Of a stretch of DNA of 64,000 nucleotides, positions 36,095 through 47,700 are shown piece by piece. The position numbers and the translations under genes were made by a program. Position 1 is the stretch's first letter. Every line of letters starts with the position of its first letter. Origin of the DNA: Lasiosphaeris hirsuta (lineage: Eukaryota; Ascomycota; Sordariomycetes; Sordariales; Lasiosphaeriaceae); the NCBI GenBank assembly GCA_030549175.1, contig JAUKUA010000003.1, forward strand, positions 4,340,001 through 4,404,000. The letters run 5' to 3'. The notes under the pieces were generated by a model that saw only the letters and a list, made by a program, of their open reading frames with translations, was not told where the DNA came from and made no database searches.

Positions 36095-37154
36095 TCACCG
36101 CCCTTCTCCACCCGCCTCAAAGTCGTAGTAGTACGGCGACGAGTCATCCCCGTACTCGGCCCCATACGGCCCATACCGGCCGTCATCCCCACTGCTCCCC
36201 CCGCCGGGACTCATGACCGTCCCGGCCGGATACCCCCCCGCGCCACCGGCCCCGCCGAAGGGATGTAGATAGCCGGCTCCCGACGACGTTGGATACCCAT
36301 CCTCGCCGCCGCCGCCGCCGCCGCCCCTCACACCCGCACCGCCGCCGCCCTGACTCCCCCCGCTCACATTCGTCGCCGCCGCCCGGTGCCCCTGCGCCAT
36401 GACGTGCCGCATGTTGAAGCTCCCCCACGGCAGCCCCGACAGCTCGGCCTCGTCGTCGTACTCGCCGTCGCCGCCGGTGGAGGCGAAGTCGTCGGGTGCC
36501 GGCACCGTATACGCGTTGCCCGCGAAGGCCTGGTTCTGCGCGTCCCGCTGGGCTCGATCTTTCTGCTCGCGCGCCTTTTCGCCTGCGGGTCTAGGTTAGA
36601 AGATGGGTTGGGGGGATTAGTTGAGAAAGGGTAAGGGGGGACGTACGGAACTTGCGCTGGGCGATGCGGTTCTGGATGCGTCGACGTTCCTCGGGCTCGG
36701 TGACTTCGGTCCAGTCGTCTGTTTTGGGGGCCTTGGAGGGCTTGGAGGAGGAGGATGACGACGAGGACTTGTCCTTCTTGGAAGAGGAAGACGAGGAGTG
36801 GTGGTGGCGGGAAGAGCGGGATGACATCTTGGGGGATTCGGTCTCGGTGTCGGAGCCGGATTTGTGGTGGCTGCTCTTTTTCTTGTGGAGCTTTTTGCCC
36901 TTGTCCTTGGAGGAGGAGTAGTGGTGGGACGAAGAGGATGACTTCTTTCTCGAGTGCGAGTGGTGCGCGCGCGGGGTCTGTGGTGGTTGCTGCCCCGGTT
37001 CGCCTTCTTCTGGCTCCTCGTAGTACTCGTGCTCGTTCTCGGTCCCGACGTAAATCACGGGGATGTTGTCCGAGGGGTAGTAACCGCCCTCGTCCTCCGG
37101 CACGGGGGGGAACCCGTACGGATCTGGATCTTCGGGGGGTTGTTGGTATGACAT
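36095..37154 (-). CDS. bZIP-like basic-region transcription factor
   Basis: Two exons (37154-36647 and 36582-36095) with a 64-bp intron give 331 residues. The start MSYQQPPEDPDPYGFPPVPE is preceded in frame only by a non-ATG extension. The N-terminal half is acidic, then Ser/Lys/His-rich with long Ser runs. The basic region EERRRIQNRIAQRKFR has the bZIP signature N-x7-R; the Arg codon and the following EKAREQKDRAQRDAQNQ are joined across the intron. Clear leucine heptads do not follow, so this belongs to the fungal bZIP-like group with a weak or absent zipper. The C-terminal region is Gly-rich (GGGGAGVRGGGGGGGEDG) and probably disordered. Nuclear DNA binding is inferred from the basic region; targets are unknown. 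Confidence 0.85.
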
Positions 37155-40100
37155 TTCTTTACGAAGCTTGGCCAAGAAAGGGGAAAGGGGGGGAGGGTCT
37201 GAGGAATATGAGGAGGCTCACAGGCCAGAAGCCGTTGTCAATCAACGATCTATAAAACACACTAGACAGGACTTGCTTCCCGACCGCAGACAGACGTGGC
37301 AACAAGGTTGACGGTGTGCTATATAGCGTCTCCAACAAATTTCTTCCCGATCAACAGTAGCGGCGAGCGGTATCCCTTAAATAAGGGGCAAGGCGCAATG
37401 CGCAATTGCAGGTAGGCTCCGGATAAGACGTAGTTGACGTTGTGCCTTGAGTGCCTTGTCTGCTCTTCTCTGGCGGTTGGCTCAACATGGGAATACAGCA
37501 AATCAGAAGACTTGGCAGCTGGGAATAGCTCAAGACAGGATAGATAGATGAGTCCTAATAGGGAAGAGACAAGTCGTGTTACAAGTATGTTATTCGGTAA
37601 GGGGCGCCGGGGAATGACGCGGAGCGTGCCAGCCCACGAGGCACGACCATATAAGACGGGCAACCCCGACCGGGGGGTTGAGGGGTGTGCGCAACTCTGA
37701 AAAGCCGGGGCCGATGGGCAACGGGGCTCTGTCTGTACTCAAGCCGCGTCGAGGTGGAGTGGAGCGAGTGCGATTTGGTGCTCCGGGGTCGACACCCGAC
37801 GTTTTGCCATCCATTACATGTCGACGCAGACTACTCTTCAAGGGGCAGGGCTTAGGCGAGGAGCGGCAGCTGCCCTGGGAGACGGGAACAGGGATAGGGG
37901 TGTGGTGCGTAAAGAAAGCATGGCCGCCATCGCAAGCCGTCATGTTGACTGCATGGCAGATATGGGGCACCGGGCTGGACTGGGCTGGAAAGGGGGGTTG
38001 TGTGTAGGAGGTGTATGAGTGGTGGGAGTGAAGGGGATGCAGTTCATGGGTGGCGGAAGATGTTGCGTTTGAGGGTGGACCGCCTTGGCCACGACTCTTA
38101 CCGCGCGCCCATGCATGCAGACCTGGCGAATGGATACATCATACATACTGCGGTCTTGACCAGATCTCAGAACAGAAAGTAATGTACCTTCGCAGGTACT
38201 CAGGGCAACCAAGTCCCAATGCAGTACCTGTAGAAGGCCCCCCCCCCCCCCCACGGCAAAAAGCACATCCGCTGGTTCTTGGGAGGAAGAGCGAAGCGCG
38301 TTCAAGGTCTGCTTACATCTGTATGCACACCCATACACGGGTGACTTGCTGCGTCTGGTTGGTAGGGAGATTTGCCGTAGGTGGGCAGCCCAGAGCTGGG
38401 ACAGAGCCCGCCTCAGGTACGTAGACAGTCGAGTTCGAACCCGAGAAATACGACCCGGCCCGCGGTATACATCGCACTAGACAAGTAATGGGGAGATGTG
38501 GGACACAAGATAAAAATATACCACGTCCCAGGGGGGCGCTGTCTCTCTTGCTACCCCACTGAACGCCTTCTGGGTCCTGGAGCGTCAAATGAGCTTGTTT
38601 GGTTTCAGGAACAAGGCAGAGCTTGCTGGGCTAGTGTTGAGGGGCAATTGGAGTCGAAGTGGTGCAATTAGAGCACACGACAGGGGATCCTGTAGTGCCT
38701 GCGGTGCGGGAGTGGTGCTGATCATTTTCCCCTCGGAAAGTGGGTGTTTTGTCAGGGACCCCGAACCTGGGACGGAACGAGACAACGACCCGAGGAACAG
38801 TCCCCCAGAAGCCATCCAAAAGAACCTCAACGTCCTCGCCTCCCTCCATCGTCACCAAGCACACAACCTGCAACGCAACAGCTCTGCGGATCATCTCGGA
38901 AGAAGCATATATCAGATAGCTATGTTTGATACATGTGACCTTGTTTTTCTCGGCTTCTGTCCCGAATCCTTCGATGAGTCTTTTTCGTGGGTATATGTGT
39001 GTGGTTGACGTGTGTAAGTGACGGGGGTGCCGGCAAGTCCCTAGTACCTGAGTCTTGTCACTCATAAAAGTGGGGCAACAACACTCTCCCTGGGCTGAGC
39101 CGTTACCAGGAACAGCGATGGCCACGCATGTCAGGGACTTTTGTTGTTTGCCTGTTGGCTTGTCGGTATAGTTAGGCACGCGTTCAGTCGCAGTGCACCT
39201 TTTCCTAGTAGATGGCTCCAACAACGGCAACTGTCCAGACCCTATTTGTCGACCACCGATAGCATCGGACTTTAGGAAAATGCCCAGCCGGTCAAGTATG
39301 CTGCTCCCCGTGGTGATTGGTAGGCCGGTATGTCTACCTGTCCGGCCGGCAGGCTGTAAGAGTGCTGAGATGTGTGTGGTTACGGCGAGCATCCCGTACG
39401 GCGTATGTATGTACACCGTACACCGTACACCGTACAGCTCGTTATCAACCCGCTAGCCTTGTGGCCAGCAGGCCAGCGGAGATGCAAAAGCTTGGAGGCT
39501 GTGAGGATCTGCAAGTGCAACCGCGGCTCTTGGAATTTTCTCCACCGATGCCATCGAATATGTCCCAGAGAGGGCGTGGGAGCGTGGGTTGCATCCTTCC
39601 TAGCAGCCCTGGCGATTCGAGTCACAACCGGCCGAGACCTTCCCCAGGGAATTTTAAAAGCTTGGCACCGCTTCGGGGTCCCGAGGGGCCCGTGTGTGTA
39701 CGCAGTGCGCAATGACGGTGGCATTTGTTGCAGTGGGTTAGCTGCTACGTATTGGGAACTTCCCCTGCACTTTCTGCATGCCTAGCCGAGTTGAGCAGGG
39801 CAATACGAAGCGTCAGCCTATAAGTGGCTTGCTATCCGCTAGCGTTTTGACGGTTTCAACGGTGTTGCAACGAAGACAGCCACTGCGTTTCCATCTCATG
39901 AACGTACCGTTAACTCGACAAATTCGATGCCAAGTCCTCACTGCTTGCTCGTGAGCTGCCATGAGCTTCTTGAGGTACCGCCACAGCAACTCCGCCGATT
40001 ATGGATGCTCTCAAGAGGCACAGAGTGCGATATATACGGTAGGCTGAGAGACGGTCTTTGGATATCACATCGTAAGCTGAAACGACGTCGTCGAATGTTC

Positions 40101-43100
40101 CATCCCGCGTTGAAGTACTTTCTCCGAGATCCGCAACTTCGCAATCTCAAGAATGATAATACTTGTGGCCCAAGACGCTGGTCCGTCCAACATAAACATG
40201 TATCACACTCAAGCTTGTTTTTTTTCCGGGATGCGGGATCGTTGTCTTTCAGCTGGGCCACGGACCGCCAATGAGAAGCAAAATCCCACTACTGCCAATG
40301 CCGTTTGTTCCCGAATTAGCTCTCACGGAAACTACAACACCACGTTAGGTTCCTCATGAATTCTAGGGATTGGCTTTTGGAGTACCCTCCTCCTTGCCGA
40401 TTCTGCGCGTCTCTTGGAGTGTGCTGCAATCGTGCCGATAGACACGGCCGCAATTGTAGCTCGCCTCTGGCAATTGATGCCGTCAATGATCCATAAATGG
40501 GCTGTGAAGTGGTTGAGCCGATCATGGGATATGAGATGACGATGGGGTAGGATGTTTCAATGCTACAGGCACTTACAAGCCTCCTTGCCTCGCAGCTGGA
40601 TCGGAAGTCCTAGATTGGTGGATAAGTAATTCAAAGCTGGTGGCTGGTGGCACTATCCCGCAGCTGTCCACCCGCACGCAGCTTTGGGCGCATGCAGACA
40701 GCTGTGTCACGCACTCCATGCGGCAGGCACTTGTGGACACTGACGAGGCGCGCTTGGTGGCTTCAGCCCCGGTCGGTCTCAAAACTAGACAAGCGCTCCT
40801 AGTAAGGCATATTTATTCGCTCGAATAAAATGGGTTCGGTTAAGGTCTGATATAGGGGGCATGGGGCTCCTTACTCGACGGAGCAGGCGTTAGCCCTACC
40901 CCGTAGTGTTGGCCATATCGCAGCGGCCGAGAAGACCATCTCGGGTTCCAGGTCGGCGTTTCTCATGTCTCCGTGACCCGGTGTCGTTCTACCCGTCGGA
41001 GCAACTATCCACAAAAGTTTCGACAGAGCGATGACTGTGCCTTGCCAAGGCCGCGGTGGAGATGCTTGGATGCAACATTTGACAGTTTGCTGGTTGTTGC
41101 AAGCGGGAGATTATCGGGAAATATTGCCAGACGCTAGGCGATGTCCAGAGCACGCCGCTCGCTCTTCCGATTCGACCTCACGCGCTAGTTGTGACCTAGG
41201 TTAGTCTGCAAGAGGCTGGGGAGTCGCGATACTTCTCTCGCTTCTCAATGACAATAGTTAGAGTGATGGTGGCATTTCAGCCGCATATATGTTTAGCAGC
41301 AGAACAGCTTTAGATGAGACCGCCCCCATCGCTTCCCAGCGTCACTTGAGCCAATTGCAACTGTGCCGCTCGTCCAGCTTGCTGTTTCGCGGCTTGAAAT
41401 GGCACCGCATAAAAGTTAAGATGCCGGCGGTTTCCAAACCGAGGAAATAGCACAGCTTGGAATAGCTTCAACCCGGGCTTCGACAAATGCTGCATCGCAA
41501 TCAATGATCATTGACTGGCACTTAATGCTGGCGATCACCTGCAAGCCGGCATGCCTGAGTGTGTGTGAATTGTGCTGTCGGGTTGGTGTGTTGTAGTGGC
41601 CGGTTGGTTCACAGCCCCAATTGGCATGATCGCGGCCAGTATTCCAGTTTCTGTCTCTCAGGATGTCTCAGGATGCCTGGTGACAATGTTGACGGATAGT
41701 GCCGGCGGCCCTAGATCGAGGCGAAAATAGCTCAAGCAAGGAAGCTGCTCCGTCTCCACCCCATACTGAACATATGTGGATTAGGTGTTGCGATTTGGTA
41801 AGTTGCTGCATGATGGATTGAAACAAGCATCAAGGTGCCAGTAACAACAAGGTTCCTGATTTGCGAAGCCGCAGCGAAGGGGGGCATGGGTAGGAAATTC
41901 GACAATATTGAGATCGTGACTCACTTATGGTTGACATCTCTGCCTAGCCCGGCGGCCTGAGTCATCGAGGCTTTGAGGGTGCAAAGGTCCAGTGACAGGC
42001 CTGCAGGTGAGCTGCACCCAACTTGGGCTTGCTCTCCGGAGGTTTCCCCATCTTGGATTGAGCAATGAAGACCGCTAGCCGGACTTGATCCCGAACCGCG
42101 CCGAGGACACGCCTAAGGTTGGTGAAACCGTGTCCTGCCCGGAAATTCCAGGTAGATGTTGGGCTACTTGAATATACAAGAGGGCGGCGCACTAACACCC
42201 TCTCGAGTCTCCAATTCTATTGGAAGGGTTGCGAGTTTCGGGGTTCTGGCGCATCTGGCGCGCCTAGGACGGGTGACGAGAGCCGATGACCGCTATGGCC
42301 TCCATCAGTACCGAATGCCCGGTAGGCGCGCAGCATGCCGAGCTGGGGCGGGCAATCCGGAAGCCATCGGTATCGGCATCGCTGGGGACTGATTATGGAG
42401 CGGGAACTTTGAGGCGATCATGTTCGCGTGAGTCAACGGCCACCATCCCACACTTTTCTTCTTCCAGACAGGATGCGTTCAAACATGGCGTAGTAGTATG
42501 TTTCCGCGTGTTGCGTATCGATACTGCGGGCCTGCGGACGTCAATGCGACTCGGTGGGCGTAAAGGACACGATTGCAGCTCACGCGATTGTTGCCGAAGG
42601 CTTGAAGGTTGACGGATTGCAACTCAACTGCCGCCAGTCGGGAAGCCCGGCTGAACCAAGGGATGACGTCAGCTCTCAAAGTGCTGGGAGGTGAGGCTCG
42701 GATTGCGAGCGCGTTGGATGGAGGAACAAGGGCGGATGCCAGTTGAAAATGGTGCGAGCTTGCGATATAAGTATGCGTATGCCGCCGCGTACCTCGAGTC
42801 GGCTTGGAGCCCTCTATTCTGCCCTGGAATGTGCGGCGCCAGCGCCATTGGGCGCCGAGGCGGTGGCTCACCCACTCCCCCCAATTGCGCTGCTGGTGCC
42901 TGCACTTTGACATCGCTCAGCCCTATGCGGGCCAAACCATCAGGATTCGACGTTTCCGGGCTGAGGTTGGCTTGGCTGGCTGATAAAACCCCCTTTGTAA
43001 ATTGCTGCACATCCACGTAGGAACGTATGGCAGTCCATTTGGGCACTCTTCTTGATTCTTGAAAGGTGACTTAGTCAACGCTGACATTTCATTTGGGTGA

Positions 43101-43427
43101 TGTTGGCTTAAGCTAGTGGAGTCGCTGCCAACGTCCAACTCCGGGTGGCGTCCACCGTTTTGCCACGCTCAAATGAGCCTGCTGAATGAAAATGCCACGC
43201 CATTGAGGCATCGCATTGGGTGAAATGCACATTGGTGCATTAGATATCCGTATTCTCGCCTCCGCTCTGATGAGATATGCGGCATGTCCCTAGTATCTGC
43301 TTTGTGAGAACACTGGGTGGGAATCAGGGGGACAGGATCTTTGCATATCAACCCCCGAAAATATACATATTATACAGGTATCTATCTACCATCACAGCAG
43401 CTCCAACAGGCGCCAGTTTCATATCGC
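37155..43427. other. 6.3-kb gene desert
   Basis: No protein family, RNA gene or transposon could be recognised. Features seen are a 15-C run (38238-38252), a short tandem GTACACC array (39411-39436) and scattered open frames. The longest, 261 codons on the minus strand at 38631-39416, has no domain and is crossed by other frames, so I do not call it. Composition is not strikingly AT-rich, so heavy RIP is not obvious. Lineage-specific or non-coding transcripts are possible. Confidence 0.5.
39411..39436 (+). repeat. Tandem GTACACC microsatellite
   Basis: Three perfect 7-bp GTACACC units and a partial fourth lie in non-coding DNA. No function is evident. Confidence 0.75.
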
Positions 43428-44135
43428 CTAGTAGAAGCCCTGCTTCTCTCTCAGGGCCTTTCGTTCCGCAAGGCGCTTCTTGAAGCGCACCTCGGCCTGC
43501 CTTCTTTCACCTCCGTCGATCTTGTGTCCTCTCTTGTCCTCCCACATCCCCTCTGTCACGGTCACCCGGGCGCGCTCCAGCCCTGCGGGTAAGACGTACG
43601 GACCAGTAATGGTGCGGACTCCCTTCACCTTGAAGCCCTTGATTTTCCCCAGGTCCTCTTCTGGCATAGACTCAACCGTTTTTGAGCCAGGCACATTGAC
43701 GACAGATCTCCGCCGCAAAATTGGGCTCACGTCCACCTCCTTAACCCTTAGGTAGGCTGTGCCGTTCTCCACGTACTTGGCGTCACCACCGATCCCAAAC
43801 TTCCCTTCTTGGAACCGCTGCCGCCATCTGAGCAGGTACTTCCTAGTTCGTGGTGGTTCTACACCCAACTCCCTCAACTGGTCGGTGTTCAGAGAAAACA
43901 GTGCCTCCCACGTCGGAAATTTTGATGCATGCCCCTTCAGGCCGCGGCCAATCAGGGTAAGAAAGGTGTCGACGTCGGGCACGAAGGGTGTGGTGGGCGG
44001 GATTGCGGGGGGAGCCGTTACCGCGCCCTGATGTGCCCATCTGGCCTGGTTCTGGAGACTGGGGGAGATGGTTGGGATCGCGGCGCTGGGCCGGAGGAGG
44101 AGCCCGAGGGCAGACGGTATCCGTAGCGGTTTCAT
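43428..44135 (-). CDS. FYV4: Mitochondrial small-subunit ribosomal protein mS41
   Basis: A single exon encodes 235 residues. The N-terminus (MKPLRIPSALGLLLRPSAAI, then QARWAHQG) looks like a mitochondrial targeting peptide: basic and hydroxylated with no acidic residues. The IGR motif follows at about 58-110: DTFLTLIGRGLKGHASKF, then PTWEALFSLNTDQLRELGV and PPRTRKYLLRWRQRFQEGKF, which define the mS41/Fyv4 family. The protein belongs to the mitoribosome small subunit. The C-terminus is basic (RFKKRLAERKALREKQGFY). It is divergently arranged with the SNF2-RING gene, 659 bp between starts. Family assignment is strong. Confidence 0.92.
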   Translation of the reverse strand: MKPLRIPSALGLLLRPSAAIPTISPSLQNQARWAHQGAVTAPPAIPPTTPFVPDVDTFLTLIGRGLKGHASKFPTWEALFSLNTDQLRELGVEPPRTRKYLLRWRQRFQEGKFGIGGDAKYVENGTAYLRVKEVDVSPILRRRSVVNVPGSKTVESMPEEDLGKIKGFKVKGVRTITGPYVLPAGLERARVTVTEGMWEDKRGHKIDGGERRQAEVRFKKRLAERKALREKQGFY

Positions 44136-44794
44136 TGCTGCTGGCGCATATGTTAGTCTCGTAAAGAATCACGACCTGGCAGACAATTAACGAGGCGTGG
44201 CACGCACCTATTGCAAAAACGTCCCTGCGAATTGGACAGAGCCTGTGGGCATGGCAGGTCGAGACGACTGTGGAGAGCTTCGCTGTTGGCGCGCTTTGCA
44301 CGCGTTTGGAGTTAGAAGTTGGGAAACTTTTCTTGCCAGACCGTGAAAGCCAGTAGCAGGGATCGTAAGTGGGCTCGAGCGCCCGAGGTTGGAATGTGGA
44401 TCGTTCCGGTGCTGCAGGCCAATCAGAGAACGCCAATAATTGATCTACGCGGGTGCATCCCGCTCAAGGCTAGTTACAGCGCAAGCCAACCAGCGCTGGG
44501 CAGTTCAAGGCGTATAAGTCGCTGTCTCCCTCGTCCTCACCTTCCTCTCTCTCTTATATCCCCCACCCCACCACCCGCAGGCATGCCTGTGCCCCGCGGG
44601 CCATTTTCATCTCACATTTGCCGCTCTGCTCCCAAACCACAATATAATCAGCGCAGGAGGTTCATCATTTCGCTCACCTTCTCCCATGTCCTTGCCACCC
44701 GTTATCTGCGTCTCAAGGAGCCAACCTTGAGCACTCTCTCTCGTTTTGTCGCCGACACCTCCGGAAATTTGCTTGGACTCTTGCAATCGCCGCG
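44136..44794. promoter_or_regulatory. Divergent mS41 / SNF2-RING promoter
   Basis: This 659-bp spacer lies between two oppositely oriented start codons. It contains a TATA-like GCGTATAAG at about 44510-44518 oriented to the plus-strand gene, followed by a CT-rich leader. No conserved factor site was identified with confidence. Confidence 0.5.
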
Positions 44795-47700
44795 ATGCCG
44801 CGAACCAAACGCAGCCCGAGAGGGATTAGGTGGCGAGGCAAGAAACCCGATAACGCACTCCCCGAGTCCGAAAGTTTGGCAGCTCTAGTCGGCATGGTCC
44901 ACCTCATGCCGACCAAGGCTAGTGGCGACTCTGACGCACAAGTCACCGAGCCAGCTGCGAAGCGCACCAAGACGACCGCATCTCGCCATGTCATTTGTGT
45001 GGCGCGGGAGCGGCTGCAGCTACCCTCGCGTGAGGCGAACACGTCGAGTGAGAGCACCGTTATCACCAAGCGGAACGTGGGCGAGGCCCTGGGTTTAAAA
45101 CTAACGAAAGTGGTACCCCTAACCCCGGAAAGCGACTGGAACTTGATATTCTTTCCCCGTGAAAGATCTCCAAAGGACAATCCCTTCTGGGTCACCTATG
45201 CCATCAAGTACAGTGACCTCTCAAACAAGCAGCTTGTCGCCCTCAATGTCGCCCAGACGCAGGGGTTTGATTACGGCGATCCCGGCTGCGTCTGGGCTTC
45301 TATTGACATATGTATCCGACAGAAGAGTAGTTCGATCGAACTGGACCTCAGCATTGAGGTCAGATGGAACGAGAGTATCAGCGTTTGGGGGAATTGCGAC
45401 TCAAGCACCCAGCAGTCACTTCGAGATAGCGTCCTAGGGGCCTGGTATCCCGAACTGCGTCAAAATCACCTCGCATCCCTCGTATCATGGTCCCCTCAAG
45501 ATTTCTACGAGGCCGCGTTTGTCCCGGACAAGGACGTGTTCAATGCTGAAGTGTCTTCTATGGAAGCCCCTCAGCTGCAGGCCCAGCTTTATCCATTTCA
45601 ACGTCGGGCTGTTCAGTGGCTATTGCGACGAGAAGGAGTGCAGTGGCATCAAGACCCTAAAAACAGCCGGGGAAATGTCCAGCCATATCAGCCATTAGAC
45701 AGAGGGCTCCCTGTTTCCTTTGTGCCTGTCGAGGATGTCTATGGCGAGGACTTCTACGCAAGCCCGATTTTCGGCTCTGCGATACGGGACACTTCGGTTT
45801 TTTTATCGCACCAAAATATTCGTGGTGGCATCCTGGCAGAGGAGATGGGACTCGGAAAAACTCTCGAGGTAATCGCACTGGTCCTCCTACACCAACGACC
45901 AGAAGCGTCCGCCATGGTGTTTGACCCATACACAAGCCGTGAGCTCTTACCAACATCAGCAACCCTGATTGTGACACCATCCACTCTGCTGGATCAGTGG
46001 ATATCTGAGCTTAATCGACACGCCCCAACCCTCAGAATCCTCTACTATCCTGGGCTAAAGAGGGCAACTAAACGCAAAAATGAGGAAGAAAGGGCCGAAT
46101 TCTTGGCTGAGCATGACATCGTCATTACTACCTACGAGGTTCTGAGAACTGAGCTCTGGGTAGCCACTGATGGGCCAGAACGCTCCATGAGGAACTCAAA
46201 ACAATATGAGCGGCCCAAGTCTCCTCTCATGCAACTTTCCTGGTGGCGAGTCTGTATCGATGAAGCCCAGATGGTGGAGAACTGGACCAACAACGCGGCG
46301 AAGCTTGCGACAATGATACCGCGTGTCAATGCCTGGGGAATTACGGGCACGCCGGTAAAAGATGATATACAAAAAGGTTTGAGTGAGACCCATGCTTGTT
46401 TTAGTTAACCTTGTCTTACTTATTTTTAGATCTCCGGGGTCTCCTACACTTTCTCCGATTCGAGCCATATGCATCGGACACCAGAATCTGGAACCTCATG
46501 ACAACCGGGAACAAAGAGCCATTCCACAATCTCTTTAACATGATATCAATGCGTCAGACGAAAAGCATGGTCAGAAGCGAAATTTCGATTCCGGCACAGA
46601 GACGCTACGTGATTACGATGCCATTTACAGCAGTTGAGGAGCAGAACTACCAAAGCCTTTTCAAGGAGCTCGCCGTCTCGTGTGGTCTGGATGTCGAGGG
46701 TAATCCCTTGGAAGCTGGCTGGGACGCTAACGATCCTACGGTTCAAAGTGCCATGAGAACGGCTCTCGACCGCCTTCGGCAAACAGCTTTGCATCCCGAG
46801 GTGGGCATTCGGAACCGCCGGGCTCTAAGACATAGGGACGCCCCTATGAGAACGGTGGAAGAGGTTCTTGATGCTATGCTAGAGCACAGTGATGGAGCAA
46901 GGAGAACTGACCAGCGCAATCTCTTGTCTCTAATGGTGACAAAAGGACAGGTTTTGGCGGGCCTACAGCGGCCGAAAGAAGCCTTGGCTCTTTGGGAAGA
47001 GGTCCGCGAGAAATGCGAACCAATAGTAGCAGAATGCCGCCAGCAACTGGAGCATGAGGTCGAGGAAGCGCGTAAGGCAGCGTCACAGGCAGCCCAGTCA
47101 TCATCTGGCGATGATCAGGGTGACGGGAGCCAGGATACCTTATTTCCCCGAGTTGGAGATGCGCGGCGTCGACTTCGCTCTGCCCTCGAAGTTCAGCACC
47201 GAGCTGTCTTTTTCTGCGCGAACGGATACTTTTCCATCAAGTCCAATGAGGAGATGACCGTGCCTGGCTCGGAAGAGTTCAAGCGGTTGGAAAAGATGGA
47301 GGTGGAGGGATACGACTTCGCCAAGGCTATTAGAAAGGAAATACTCCAAGAGGTATGATTCATGTGGTTGGGTTGTCCTTCGATACGAAACTATGGCTAA
47401 CCTTGGTTTACAGACTTACGGGAAATCAAAGTCGTTGATGGGACGGCTAGAAAGCGATGCCGAACATCAAAGTTTTGCTGTCATCCCCGAGTCAACATCT
47501 GCCGACCTTAGAGGTATAGAGAGTCGCAAGATTGTCAATGCCCTCGAGGAACTCTGTGCGGGCCTCAATACACAAGCCGACCAGCTGGATGACTGGAGAG
47601 AGCACATAATCCAGCTTCTCTTGAAACCTTTGGTTGACGAAGAAAATGATGAGATCACTGGCGAAGAGTATGAACTGTCAACTAAACTTCAGGACGAAAT

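Noticed and set aside
38425..38460. GAGTTCGAACCCGAG resembling a tRNA T arm
   Set aside because: Palindromic by chance; stem mismatches on both strands and no acceptor stem.
38631..39416. 261-codon minus-strand open frame in the gene desert
   Set aside because: No domain, no signal or splice structure, crossed by frames in the other strand; chance cannot be excluded.
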